From JAWXUE01 sp044432865 (GTDB lineage: Bacteria; Bacillota_I; Bacilli_A; Acholeplasmatales; Anaeroplasmataceae): a DNA stretch of 64,000 nucleotides. The position numbers were made by a program, and so were the translations under genes. Shown here in pieces: positions 53,337-61,762 of this stretch. A model generated the notes under the pieces. It saw only the letters and a list, made by a program, of their open reading frames with translations, searched no databases and had not been told where the DNA came from. Every line of letters starts with the position of its first letter. Position 1 is the stretch's first letter. Location: the NCBI GenBank assembly GCA_044432865.1, contig JAWXUF010000001.1, forward strand, positions 1 to 64,000. Reading direction: 5' to 3'.

Positions 53337-53365
53337 ATATTACAACATTTCTTTTATTTTTTCAA
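53337..53365 (-). promoter_or_regulatory. Sigma-A promoter of the giant gene
   Basis: Minus strand TTGAAA (53360-53365) and TAATAT (53337-53342), 17-base spacing; the leader would be about 65 bases. The 255-base gap between this gene and cotE otherwise holds the Spo0A box, the cotE terminator and no credible gene. Confidence 0.65.
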
Positions 53366-53393
53366 TAAATATTTTGTGCTTTTTTACAAAAAA

Positions 53394-53400
53394 TGTCGAA
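53394..53400 (+). promoter_or_regulatory. Spo0A box upstream of the giant gene
   Basis: TGTCGAA, the exact Spo0A core, in an ATGTCGAAAA context, about 30 bases upstream of the -35 and centred near -67 of the deduced start, a position used by Spo0A as activator in Bacillus. Confidence 0.5.
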
Positions 53401-53496
53401 AAATATGTGTTTTTTGCTCACCTATATGTTACTAACTATACACTAAAACTGATTATTGGCTTAGTTGAGCCGTTTTTTATTTAAAATAGACGAAAA

Positions 53497-53525
53497 AAAG
53501 TAAATTGTTTTTTTCAATTTACTTT
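53497..53525 (-). terminator. Terminator after cotE
   Basis: A perfect 11-bp stem (53497-53507 with 53515-53525, 7-base loop) with a T run on the minus strand; it overlaps the last codons of cotE. Confidence 0.8.
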
Positions 53526-54037
53526 AAATTTATAAATTCTTCGTTTATATCCATATCAGTTACATCTACTTCATCTTCCCATGTAGTTTCTGGATTAAAA
53601 ACAGTAACTTTCATTTTAGTTTCACCAATAACTTCAGCAAGAATTTCAAGACTTATTTCAGCCTCAATAGAGTCATCAAATATTTTAGCATTAGTAACTG
53701 TAGGATGTTGTATTATTCTAGCAAGTATATCATCAGTATTCTCAATAAAATCTTTAACGATTGTTTTTATTTGAATATCTTTTGTATATTGAATTGTTTC
53801 CCTTATTATTTCTGTTTTCGTATTATTAGACTCAGAATACCAAATATTTATTTCAAATTCTCCAATAATTTTAACAGAATCAAGACTTGTTTTTGTTGCT
53901 TCAAATTCATGATTAATAATCCAACAACCTAAAATACTATACGGATTCACAGTAGTTGGAATGTTCTCATTTAAGATAAGAGTCTTTTTACCTTTAGCAA
54001 TTACAGCTTTAGTAACTATTTCTCTAATTTCACTCAA
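53519..54037 (-). CDS. cotE: Outer spore coat protein CotE
   Basis: A 172-residue coat morphogenetic protein (Bacillus 181) that organises the outer coat. N-terminal REIVTKAVIAKGKK, SILGCWIINHEFEA and INIWYSESNNTKTE, and AEVIGETKMKV near the end, align well with Bacillus CotE, including the acidic C terminus. The start is TTG at 54037 behind a strong GAGGAGGGG site. The miaB-ricA-cotE-mutS-mutL order of Bacillus is kept, with the giant gene inserted after cotE. Confidence 0.93.
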   Translation of the reverse strand: MSEIREIVTKAVIAKGKKTLILNENIPTTVNPYSILGCWIINHEFEATKTSLDSVKIIGEFEINIWYSESNNTKTEIIRETIQYTKDIQIKTIVKDFIENTDDILARIIQHPTVTNAKIFDDSIEAEISLEILAEVIGETKMKVTVFNPETTWEDEVDVTDMDINEEFINLK

Positions 54038-54073
54038 TTATACCCCTCCTCATTATAGTATATTCACGATAAT

Positions 54074-54101
54074 TTATTATGCTACTATAAATAATATATT
54101 A
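54074..54101 (-). promoter_or_regulatory. Weak candidate sigma-E promoter of cotE
   Basis: Minus strand TAATATA (54095-54101), 13-base spacer, CATAATAA (54074-54081): 6/7 and 5/8. It lies at a sensible distance; Bacillus cotE P1 is sigma-E dependent. An 8-bp inverted repeat (TTATAGTA/TACTATAA) flanks the -10. Confidence 0.4.
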
Positions 54102-54149
54102 TCAAACACTATATTATATGATGAACTTAATAATAATTTACTAAAAGAA

Positions 54150-54180
54150 AAAAGCTAATCAATTTAATCGATTAGCTTTT
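54150..54180 (-). terminator. Terminator after ricA
   Basis: A perfect 11-bp stem (54150-54160 with 54170-54180, 9-base loop) with a T run on the minus strand; the ricA stop codon lies in the loop. Confidence 0.88.
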
Positions 54181-54487
54181 CATTCACTTTATTAGAAATA
54201 ATAGATGAAACCATTTCTAATAAACTATTCACTTCTTCTAAAGACTCTAGATACATATTTATTAGAATATCATCTTCTAGCTCTTTTTTCATTTTATTAT
54301 ATTCTTCTAAATAAATAAAATAATTATTTTCTAGACCATAATGTTTTGAATTTACCATTTGTTTTTGACAATCGTATAATTTTTTCACCTTAGTTCTATA
54401 CTCTAAGTTTTCATCAATTAGTTTTTCTAAACGTTTGTACTTTTTAACTTCATCTAACTCTTGTAATGAATCGATAAGATTATTCAT
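54164..54487 (-). CDS. ricA: YlbF/YmcA family protein RicA
   Basis: A 107-residue helical protein of the YlbF/YmcA family. In Bacillus RicA with RicF and RicT forms an iron-sulfur complex that steers RNase Y and promotes sporulation, competence and biofilm formation. Position between miaB and cotE identifies it as YmcA rather than YlbF. The ATG at 54487 follows GGTGAG and overlaps the miaB stop. RNase Y (rny) is 3 kb away. RicF and RicT are not in the window. Confidence 0.85.
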   Translation of the reverse strand: MNNLIDSLQELDEVKKYKRLEKLIDENLEYRTKVKKLYDCQKQMVNSKHYGLENNYFIYLEEYNKMKKELEDDILINMYLESLEEVNSLLEMVSSIISNKVNEKLID

Positions 54488-55928
54488 TAACAATCTCACC
54501 AACCATAGACCATGTTTTAACTTCAGTTATTCTAACACTTACAATTTTACCAATTAGTTCTTTTTCACCTTCAAAATTAACTAATTTCATATGTTCGCTA
54601 TAACCGCATAACTTTTCATCATTTTTAGCAGATGATCCATCTACTAAAACTTTCACTATTTTATTTAAAAATCTTTCATTCCCTTTTAAATAACCATCAT
54701 TTATTTTTTTATTTAAAATTTGTAATCTCTCTGATTTTTCATCTTCAGATACTGTATCATCATACTTTGCAGCAGGTGTACCTTCTCTTCTTGAATAAAC
54801 AAAAGTGAAAGCACCTTCGTATTGAACCTCATCAACTAATTTCAATGTATTTTCAAATTGTTCAACAGACTCATTTGGAAATCCAACAATAATATCAGTA
54901 GTAATTGCAATACTAGGAATAGATTTTTTTAATTTATTAATTAATATCATATATTCTTCATATGTATACTTACGATTCATTTTTCTTAATATTTCTGTAT
55001 CTCCAGATTGAACAGGTAAATGAATATGAGGCATTACACTTTTACATGTTGCCATAGCTTCTATTGTTAAATCATCTAAATCTCTTGGATGTGACGTTGT
55101 ATATCTAATTCTAGGAATTCCAGTTTCATCTAAGTCTTTTAGTAAATCACCAAATGTATACCCATCTTTTCTGTCTTTTCCAAATGCGTTTACATTTTGT
55201 CCAAGTAATGTAATTTCTTGATAACCATTTTCAACAAGTCTTTTCACTTCATTAATAATATCGTCTTTGTCACGAGATCTTTCTTTACCTCTTGTATACG
55301 GTACAATACAGTAAGTACAAAACTCATCACAACCATACATAATATTAACCCATGCTTTATGAGTATTATTTCTAATCTTAGGAAGATTTTCAATGATTTT
55401 ACCTTCTTCAGAGAATACTTCAATTACTTTACCTTCATTTTTTGATAACTCTAAAATATATTCTGGCAGTTTATAAATATTATGTGTTCCAAATACTAAA
55501 TTAACTTCTCTATATTTTTGTAAAATTTTATCTACAACATTTTCTTCTTGAGGCATACATCCACAAATACCAATTACCATATTAGGATTTAATCTTTTAG
55601 GATGTTTTAAGTTTCCCAATACACCCCAAATTCTATTTTCAGCATTTTCTCTAATTGCACATGTATTTAAAATAACAACATCACATTTAGTTGCATCTTC
55701 ATTTCTAGTGAAACCAAGAGATTCCATAATCCCGCAAATAGTTTCACTATCAGCTTCATTACCTTGACAACCATAAGTTTGAACATTATAAAATTTATTT
55801 GTACCCAAAGTTTTATGTTCTTGAACACTCTCAAAAAGAACTTTTTCAGTTGTATCGCTCAATCTTTTTCTTGCTTTTTTTAAATCTGGTTTAAAATATT
55901 TATCAACACTTTTTTTTATACTACTCAT
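54480..55928 (-). CDS. miaB: tRNA-2-methylthio-N6-dimethylallyladenosine synthase MiaB
   Basis: A 482-residue radical-SAM methylthiotransferase that modifies A37 after MiaA. N-terminal MTTase domain with YGCQGN and ICGCMPQEE cysteines, radical-SAM motif MYGCDEFCTYCIVPYTRG, and C-terminal TRAM domain (about 415-480). All three N-terminal and three SAM cysteines are visible. Confidence 0.96.
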   Translation of the reverse strand: MSSIKKSVDKYFKPDLKKARKRLSDTTEKVLFESVQEHKTLGTNKFYNVQTYGCQGNEADSETICGIMESLGFTRNEDATKCDVVILNTCAIRENAENRIWGVLGNLKHPKRLNPNMVIGICGCMPQEENVVDKILQKYREVNLVFGTHNIYKLPEYILELSKNEGKVIEVFSEEGKIIENLPKIRNNTHKAWVNIMYGCDEFCTYCIVPYTRGKERSRDKDDIINEVKRLVENGYQEITLLGQNVNAFGKDRKDGYTFGDLLKDLDETGIPRIRYTTSHPRDLDDLTIEAMATCKSVMPHIHLPVQSGDTEILRKMNRKYTYEEYMILINKLKKSIPSIAITTDIIVGFPNESVEQFENTLKLVDEVQYEGAFTFVYSRREGTPAAKYDDTVSEDEKSERLQILNKKINDGYLKGNERFLNKIVKVLVDGSSAKNDEKLCGYSEHMKLVNFEGEKELIGKIVSVRITEVKTWSMVGEIVNE

Positions 55929-55995
55929 TAATATTTCTCCTAACTATACTTAATATATATTCTTATATATTATATCATTATTATATAAAAGAAAA

Positions 55996-56016
55996 AAGAA
56001 CCTTTTTAAGGTTCTT
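55996..56016 (-). terminator. Terminator after rubrerythrin
   Basis: A 9-bp stem (55996-56004 with 56008-56016, 3-base loop) with a T run on the minus strand, overlapping the stop codon. Confidence 0.82.
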
Positions 56017-56656
56017 AGTAATTCTCACAATTTACTTCAAAATAACTTTGTGGATGATTACATAACGGACATTCCATCTGAGCATTTTTACCCTCGTGTA
56101 GGTGACCACAATTTCTACATTTCCACATTACAACTTCTTCTTTTTTAAATACATTATCATTATTCAAATTTTTTAATAATTCTAAATATCTTTCTTCATG
56201 ATGTTTTTCAACTGCAGCAACACATCTAAATTTATGTGCTAACGCAGCAAATCCTTCCTCTTGAGCAATAATAGCGAAATGGTAATACATATCACTCCAC
56301 TCATCATGTTCTCCAGCAGCCGCATGAAGTAGATTCTGTTTTGTTGTTCCAATACCATTTAACTCTTCATACCAAACCTTAGCATGTGCTTTTTCATTAT
56401 CTGCTGTTTCAGTGAATAATTGAGACATTTGTCCATATCCTTCATTTTTAGCTACATCAGCATAGTATGTATATTTATTTCTCGCTTGCGATTCAGCAGA
56501 GAATGCAGTCATAAGATTTTGTTCTGTTTTCGTACCAGAGTACTTATTAGGTCCAACACCTTCGTAATCATCATATCTGCAATCGTTGCATACACTTTCA
56601 GCATATTCGCTTGAAAACTCTTCATTACATTTTTTACATTTATATTTCATTTTCAT
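56015..56656 (-). CDS. Rubrerythrin with metal-binding modules at both ends
   Basis: A 213-residue peroxide-reducing di-iron protein. An N-terminal CKKC/CNDC module (residues 4-30) precedes the four-helix domain (about 42-170; ESQARNKY, DNEKAH, EKHHEERY ligands), and a C-terminal rubredoxin-like domain (CRNC and CPLC, about 178-207) follows. Such proteins reduce hydrogen peroxide in anaerobes. It sits between spoVS and miaB, where Bacillus has tdh and kbl. The start may be ATG at 56656 or the third codon; AAGGAG is nearer to the latter. Confidence 0.9.
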   Translation of the reverse strand: MKMKYKCKKCNEEFSSEYAESVCNDCRYDDYEGVGPNKYSGTKTEQNLMTAFSAESQARNKYTYYADVAKNEGYGQMSQLFTETADNEKAHAKVWYEELNGIGTTKQNLLHAAAGEHDEWSDMYYHFAIIAQEEGFAALAHKFRCVAAVEKHHEERYLELLKNLNNDNVFKKEEVVMWKCRNCGHLHEGKNAQMECPLCNHPQSYFEVNCENY

Positions 56657-56703
56657 TTCTCCTTTTAGAAATATGATATGTAAAAAACAATTTTATATAC
56701 AAA

Positions 56704-56724
56704 AAAACTCCATAAAGGAGTTTT
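56704..56724 (-). terminator. Terminator after spoVS
   Basis: An 8-bp stem with ACTCC/GGAGT core (56704-56711 with 56717-56724, 5-base loop), T run on the minus strand. Confidence 0.85.
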
Positions 56725-56983
56725 ATAATGATTTCACTATTAATTTTATTGCTGTTCTATCTTCGCCTTCAATTTCAATATCAGAAAATGCTGGTACACA
56801 ATATAAATCATGTCCACTTGGTGCAAGATACCCTCTAGCGATTGCTACAGATTTTATAGCTTGATTTAATGCACCTGCCCCAACAGCTTGAATTTCTATC
56901 TCTTTTCTTTCTTTAAATACATTAGCAATAGCTCCTGCTACTGAATTAGGTTTCGATTTAGATGATACTTTAAGTATTTCCAT
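56723..56983 (-). CDS. spoVS: Stage V sporulation protein S
   Basis: An 86-residue protein, same length as in Bacillus and almost invariant in the family: EILKVSSKSKPNSVAGAIA at the N terminus and IARGYLAPSGHDL later. SpoVS has an Alba-like fold and affects spore coat and septation; it is also present in some non-sporulators. AAGGAG precedes the ATG. It follows ymdB as in Bacillus. Confidence 0.97.
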   Translation of the reverse strand: MEILKVSSKSKPNSVAGAIANVFKERKEIEIQAVGAGALNQAIKSVAIARGYLAPSGHDLYCVPAFSDIEIEGEDRTAIKLIVKSL

Positions 56984-57036
56984 TTTATATCTCCTTATAA
57001 TTTTATATTAAACTATATGAGATATTAAAATAATTA

Positions 57037-57792
57037 TTACTTAACGTTTATTCTTTTAATTTTTTTAGTAGCTAAATCTACTAAAATTCCATTTATCATA
57101 CAAGGTGAATCCGATGTTTCATATACATCTAAGATATTATGCCACATTCTATTAACTATAGTTTCCTTTTTAACACCTAATACACCACCATATGGACCTG
57201 TCATACCAATATCACTTATAAACATAGTTCCATTTGATAACACTTGTTCATCAGCAGTTTGAACATGTGTGTGTGTACCATAAACTAAATCCACTTTACC
57301 ATCAAACGCATGAGCAAGAGCATACTTTTCACTAGTTGCTTCCGCATGAAAATCAACTATTGTGAAGTCCGCTTCATTTTCTTCTAAAAAACTATTTAAA
57401 GAAATAAACGGATTACTAATCTCAAAATTACAATTCATTGCAAATTGACCTAATAAATTTATTACATTGATTCTCTTACCATTATAATTGATAGTTAAAT
57501 AACCATATCCATGATTAACATCAATGTTCATCGGACGAACAACATTTGAATCCTCTATATAACTTTCAATTTCTTTTTGTCTAAACGTGTGATTACCCAT
57601 CGTTATTGCTGAAACATTTAATTTCATTAATCTTTTATAATGATTTAATGATAGTCCTTTGCCTTTTGTAACATTTTCACCATTAACTATTAACATATTA
57701 AATTTATATTCATCTCTTAAATGTTGGATTTTAGATTCAAGAAAACTTAATCCTTCTTCACCAACAATATCTCCTAAAATTAATAATTTCAT
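57037..57792 (-). CDS. ymdB: YmdB metallophosphoesterase
   Basis: A 251-residue di-metal phosphoesterase; ligands in LGDIVGEEG, NGENVTKG, TMGNHTF, DFHAEATSEK and THTHVQTAD. Bacillus YmdB hydrolyses 2',3'-cyclic nucleotides and controls the choice between biofilm and motility; it neighbours rny there too. AGAGGTGA precedes the ATG. Only the rny terminator lies upstream, so it probably depends on read-through from rny. Confidence 0.94.
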   Translation of the reverse strand: MKLLILGDIVGEEGLSFLESKIQHLRDEYKFNMLIVNGENVTKGKGLSLNHYKRLMKLNVSAITMGNHTFRQKEIESYIEDSNVVRPMNIDVNHGYGYLTINYNGKRINVINLLGQFAMNCNFEISNPFISLNSFLEENEADFTIVDFHAEATSEKYALAHAFDGKVDLVYGTHTHVQTADEQVLSNGTMFISDIGMTGPYGGVLGVKKETIVNRMWHNILDVYETSDSPCMINGILVDLATKKIKRINVK

Positions 57793-57810
57793 AAATTCAC
57801 CTCTAAGTAA

Positions 57811-57830
57811 AAAAAGCCCGAAGGCTTTTT
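57811..57830. terminator. Terminator between rny and ymdB
   Basis: An 8-bp AAAAAGCC/GGCTTTTT stem with a CGAA tetraloop (57811-57818 with 57823-57830) and T runs on both sides, directly after the rny stop. Since ymdB and spoVS lack an evident promoter it is probably partial. Confidence 0.85.
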
Positions 57831-57832
57831 TA

Positions 57833-59392
57833 TTATTTTGCTACATCGATTGCTCTAGTTTCTCTAATAACAGTTACTTTAATAGTACCAGGATAACTTA
57901 GATTATCTTCTATTTTTTCTTTAATTTTTCTTGCTACAGCAAAAGTACTCGCATCATCAACCTCATCTGGTTTTACTACAACACGAACTTCTCTACCAGC
58001 TTGAATTGCAAAACTTTCACTTACACCAGGAATACTATTAGAAATAGCTTCTAGTTCTTGTAGACGTTTCACATAATTTTCCAATGAATCACTTCTAGCA
58101 CCAGGTCTTGCAGATGATAATGCATCAGCAGCAGCTACTAATACAGCAATAACACTTTCAGCAGGCTTATCACCGTGATGTGATGCAATAGCATCAATTA
58201 CTTCTCTTGGTTCACGATATCTAGCAGCAAGTTCAACACCTATTTCTACGTGTGATCCTTCAACTTCGTGATCTACAGCTTTACCAATATCATGGAATAA
58301 CCCAGCACGTCTTGCTAAAGTTTCATCTTCTCCAATTTCAGCAGCCATTTTAGCAGCTAAGAATGCAGTTTCTAATGAGTGTAATAAAACATTTTGTCCA
58401 TAACTCGTTCTATAATGTAATCTACCTAATAATTTAATCATATCAGGATGAACTTTACCAATTTGAGCTTTGAATACTGCTTCATCACCTTTTTCACGCA
58501 TTAACATTTCAACTTCTTGTCTTGATCTTTCAACAATCTCTTCAATACGAGCAGGATGGATTCTACCGTCTGATACTAATGTTTCAAGTGCTTTTTTAGC
58601 AACTTGACGTCTAATAGGATCAAAACCTGATAAAATAACTGCATCTGGAGTATCATCAATAATTAAATCAACACCAGTTAATGACTCTAACGTTCTAATA
58701 TTACGACCTTCTCTACCAATGATACGACCTTTCATTTCATCAGCTGGTAATGAAACAACAGTAACTGTTTTTTCAACACTTGTTTCACTAGCATATTTTT
58801 GAATAGCTAAAGAAAGAATATTTTTAGCTCTACTGTTTACTTCAGCTTTAGCTTTTTCTTCTTCTTCTTTGATGAATAAAGTAATTTCAACACTTAAATC
58901 GTTTCTAACTTTTTCCATTATTAATTCTTTTGCTTCAGTTTCAGATAATAATCCAATTTCTTGTAACTTAGCATTTTGTTGCACTAATAACTCATCTACT
59001 TTGATATTCAGTTGTTCTAACTCGGCTTTTTTATCATCAAGTTTACCCTCTTTAAGATCTAAAGAATCTTCACGTCTATCCATATTAACACTTCTACGGT
59101 CTAGTGATTCTTCTCTTTGAGTAAGCTTATTTTCTAATTCTATAACAATGTTTTTACGTTCTTTAATATCAGCTTCAGCATTATTTCGTAATTCAGCAGC
59201 AATCTCTTTAGCTTGCTCAATTAACTCTTTTTTATATGCATCAGCAGATTTTCTTCCATCTTCAATTATACTTTTACTTGTAGATTCAGCATTTTTTAAA
59301 GATTTTTCACGTTGTACAACGCGAATGAAGTAACCTGTTATTATACCAATAACTAATGTCAAAATAGAGATTATGATTGTAATTAATTCCAT
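57833..59392 (-). CDS. rny: Ribonuclease Y
   Basis: A 519-residue membrane-anchored endoribonuclease that starts mRNA decay. One N-terminal membrane helix (about 2-22), a long coiled coil (25-190), a KH domain (GRIIGREGRNIRTLE near 218) and an HD domain (HSLETAFLAA, FHDIGKAVDHE). The ATG at 59392 follows GGAGG; an in-frame ATG at 59404 overlaps it. Co-occurs with ricA and ymdB. Confidence 0.97.
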   Translation of the reverse strand: MELITIIISILTLVIGIITGYFIRVVQREKSLKNAESTSKSIIEDGRKSADAYKKELIEQAKEIAAELRNNAEADIKERKNIVIELENKLTQREESLDRRSVNMDRREDSLDLKEGKLDDKKAELEQLNIKVDELLVQQNAKLQEIGLLSETEAKELIMEKVRNDLSVEITLFIKEEEEKAKAEVNSRAKNILSLAIQKYASETSVEKTVTVVSLPADEMKGRIIGREGRNIRTLESLTGVDLIIDDTPDAVILSGFDPIRRQVAKKALETLVSDGRIHPARIEEIVERSRQEVEMLMREKGDEAVFKAQIGKVHPDMIKLLGRLHYRTSYGQNVLLHSLETAFLAAKMAAEIGEDETLARRAGLFHDIGKAVDHEVEGSHVEIGVELAARYREPREVIDAIASHHGDKPAESVIAVLVAAADALSSARPGARSDSLENYVKRLQELEAISNSIPGVSESFAIQAGREVRVVVKPDEVDDASTFAVARKIKEKIEDNLSYPGTIKVTVIRETRAIDVAK

Positions 59393-59420
59393 AATTTCCT
59401 CCATTTGTAATCAATCCATA

Positions 59421-59457
59421 TGACAAATCTATTTATTTCTTTGCGAAATATTTGTCA
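59421..59457 (-). repeat. Inverted repeat in the rny leader
   Basis: Perfect 8-base arms TGACAAAT/ATTTGTCA (59421-59428 with 59450-59457), with a further inner TTTC/GAAA pairing, between the promoter and the rny start. No T run follows, so it is not a simple terminator; it could be a leader stem or protein site. Confidence 0.55.
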
Positions 59458-59463
59458 ATTATA

Positions 59464-59492
59464 ATTATACAAAATTTTATTAAAGTAGTCAA
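59464..59492 (-). promoter_or_regulatory. Sigma-A promoter of rny
   Basis: Minus strand TTGACT (59487-59492) and TATAAT (59464-59469), 17-base spacing; leader about 65 bases with the inverted repeat. Confidence 0.8.
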
Positions 59493-59517
59493 TTTATTTT
59501 GATAATAAAATAATTAT

Positions 59518-59730
59518 TTATTGTTTTAAATAATATTTCTCTATTAAATCGCCATTTTTATCGTAAATATATATAGGTATATTATTTTCAGATGCAATTT
59601 TTTTACCCATTTTCATACATTTGACTTTTGATTTAAAACATAAATAATCCCTTTGTAAAGCCGTTTCCATAATTAAAATCCACTCTTCTTTATTTTCATA
59701 ATATACAATTGAATAAAATTCTTGTTTCAA
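59518..59730 (-). CDS. Small DUF2188-like protein
   Basis: A 70-residue protein with the layout of DUF2188: an early Trp (EEWILIMETA), a central MGKKIASENN helix and a final YIYDKNGDLIEKYYLK strand pair. Function unknown. TTG at 59730 is preferred as start because AAGGTGAT lies six bases upstream; the GTG at 59739 is inside that site. It stands between htpG and rny. Confidence 0.65.
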   Translation of the reverse strand: MKQEFYSIVYYENKEEWILIMETALQRDYLCFKSKVKCMKMGKKIASENNIPIYIYDKNGDLIEKYYLKQ

Positions 59731-59765
59731 ACTAATCACCTTTTTTATTATTTACACAAAATAAA

Positions 59766-59790
59766 AAAATACTACAAAATGTAGTATTTT
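59766..59790 (-). terminator. Terminator after htpG
   Basis: A perfect 10-bp stem (59766-59775 with 59781-59790, 5-base loop) with A/T tails on both sides, eight bases past the htpG stop. Confidence 0.85.
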
Positions 59791-59797
59791 TAAATTA

Positions 59798-61705
59798 TTA
59801 TTTTTTATTCGTTAACAATTCACTAATAAGATTAGTAAATTCAACAGGATTTTCAATTTCTAATCCTTCAATCAAACAAGCTTGATTATATAATACTTTA
59901 GCATATTTTTGTCCAAGTTCTTTATCCTGCTCGAATACTTCTTCAATTGTAGTAAATAAAGAATGTTTTGGATTGATCTCAAGAATCTTAGTAGCAGTAG
60001 GAATATTCCCTCCCGGCATTTGTTTTAAAACTTTTTCCATTTCAAAACTTACACCTTCTCCACTTACTAAACAAACAGGAGAATCAGTTAATCTTTTTGA
60101 TAATACAACATCTGAAACATTAGAAACTAAAGCTTCTTTAATTAAATTAATTGTATCTTGTTTTTCTTCTTTCAATGAATCGAATTCTTTTTTCTCTTCA
60201 TCATTTAGCAAATCTAAATCACCTTGATTAATTGATTTAAATTTCTTACCTTCATACTCACTTAAGACATTCATTAAAAATTCATCAATATCATCTGTTA
60301 ATACTAAAACATTATAGTTTTGTTTTTTGATTAAATCCATTTGTGGTAATCCAAGAATTGAAGTTTTAGATTTTCCAGAAGCATAGTATATAACTTCTTG
60401 ATTCTCATCCATTTTTTCAACATATTCTTTTAACGTTGTATATTCATCATCATTTGTTGTTTTGAATAATAATAAATCTTTTAACGAATCTTTTCTTAAA
60501 CCAAATTCTTCATATGTACCATATTTTAAATTAACACCAAAATTATCATAAAATTGTTCATATTTTTCTTTATCATTTTTTAACATTTTTGATAATTCAG
60601 ATAGTATTTTCTTTTCAAGATTTGAAGATATTTTTTGTAATTGTCTATCATGTTGTAACATTTCTCTACTAATATTTAATGATAAATCACTAGAATCTAC
60701 TAACCCTCTAACAAATCTTAAATAATCAGGAATTAACTCTTTACATTTATCAAGGATGAAAACTCCTTTTGTATATAACTGTAATCCTTTTTCATATTTA
60801 TCACTATATAAATCTCTTGGTGGAGTTTGTGGAATAAAACATAATGCATTATATGTTAAATTACCTTCAACATTTACATGTATTGCAGTTACAGGATCTT
60901 TGTAGTCATTGTATTTATTTTTATAAAATTCATATAACTCTTCATCCGTAATATCTTTTTTAGCTTTTTTCCAAATAGGAATCATACTATTTAATACTTG
61001 ATCCTCAATTGATGTTGTAGTTTCATCAGTAGCTTTACCTTCAGCATCATATACAACATCTTCTGTTACAACATTCATCATAATAGGATATCTAACATAA
61101 TCAGAATATTTTTTCACTAAATCTTTTATTTTATATTGATCTAAATAATCTGTATATAAAACATCTTCTTCATCTTCTCTTAAATATAATACGATTGTTG
61201 TTCCAGTTTCAGTTAAAGTATTTTCTTCAATTGAATAACTATCGTCACCCTCTGAAATAAAAGTATAACCTTTTTCACTAAAAGCAGATTTAGTTCTAAC
61301 TTCTACTTTACTAGCAACCATAAAAGCTGAATAAAAACCTACACCAAATTGTCCAATAATATCAATCTCATCAGACTTTTTCTTTTCTTCAGCAAGTTTT
61401 TCTAAAAATTCTTTTGATCCACTTTTTGCAATTGTACCAAGATTTGTAATAACTTCATCATAAGTCATACCAATACCAGTGTCACTTATTGTAATTGTTC
61501 TTGTATCTTCAGATAATTCTAATCTAATATTATTTTCAACTTGTGTAACTTTATCATCAGTTAATGACATAAAATGTCTTTTATCTATCGCATCACTTGC
61601 ATTAGATATTAATTCTCTTAAGAATATCTCTTTATGTGTATAAATAGAATTTATCATTAAATCTAATAATCTTTTTGTCTCCGTTTGAAATTGTTTAACT
61701 TCCAT
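59798..61705 (-). CDS. htpG: Molecular chaperone HtpG (Hsp90)
   Basis: A 635-residue bacterial Hsp90. GHKL ATPase motifs LISNASDAIDK, ISDTGIGMT and GQFGVGFYSAFM in the N-terminal domain; middle-domain RGLVDSSDLSLNISREMLQ; dimerisation domain to the end. GGAGG precedes the ATG. A perfect sigma-A promoter overlapped by a CIRCE-like element lies upstream. Confidence 0.97.
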   Translation of the reverse strand: MEVKQFQTETKRLLDLMINSIYTHKEIFLRELISNASDAIDKRHFMSLTDDKVTQVENNIRLELSEDTRTITISDTGIGMTYDEVITNLGTIAKSGSKEFLEKLAEEKKKSDEIDIIGQFGVGFYSAFMVASKVEVRTKSAFSEKGYTFISEGDDSYSIEENTLTETGTTIVLYLREDEEDVLYTDYLDQYKIKDLVKKYSDYVRYPIMMNVVTEDVVYDAEGKATDETTTSIEDQVLNSMIPIWKKAKKDITDEELYEFYKNKYNDYKDPVTAIHVNVEGNLTYNALCFIPQTPPRDLYSDKYEKGLQLYTKGVFILDKCKELIPDYLRFVRGLVDSSDLSLNISREMLQHDRQLQKISSNLEKKILSELSKMLKNDKEKYEQFYDNFGVNLKYGTYEEFGLRKDSLKDLLLFKTTNDDEYTTLKEYVEKMDENQEVIYYASGKSKTSILGLPQMDLIKKQNYNVLVLTDDIDEFLMNVLSEYEGKKFKSINQGDLDLLNDEEKKEFDSLKEEKQDTINLIKEALVSNVSDVVLSKRLTDSPVCLVSGEGVSFEMEKVLKQMPGGNIPTATKILEINPKHSLFTTIEEVFEQDKELGQKYAKVLYNQACLIEGLEIENPVEFTNLISELLTNKK

Positions 61706-61733
61706 AATTAAGTCCTCCTAAATTTATAAATCA

Positions 61734-61762
61734 ATTATAAAACAAACATTTGGCACTGTCAA
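61734..61762 (-). promoter_or_regulatory. Consensus sigma-A promoter of htpG
   Basis: Minus strand TTGACA (61757-61762) and TATAAT (61734-61739), 17-base spacing: a perfect consensus promoter, which would need repression under normal conditions. Confidence 0.85.

Noticed and set aside
53457..53480. Plus-strand hairpin GGCT-TAGTTG-AGCC followed by six T, suggesting a small RNA end
   Set aside because: The stem is only four to five base pairs, and no plus-strand promoter or conserved RNA pattern was seen in the 255-base gap.
53264..53518. Short frame of about 19 codons starting near the Spo0A box
   Set aside because: No ribosome-binding site, low-complexity sequence and no recognisable product.
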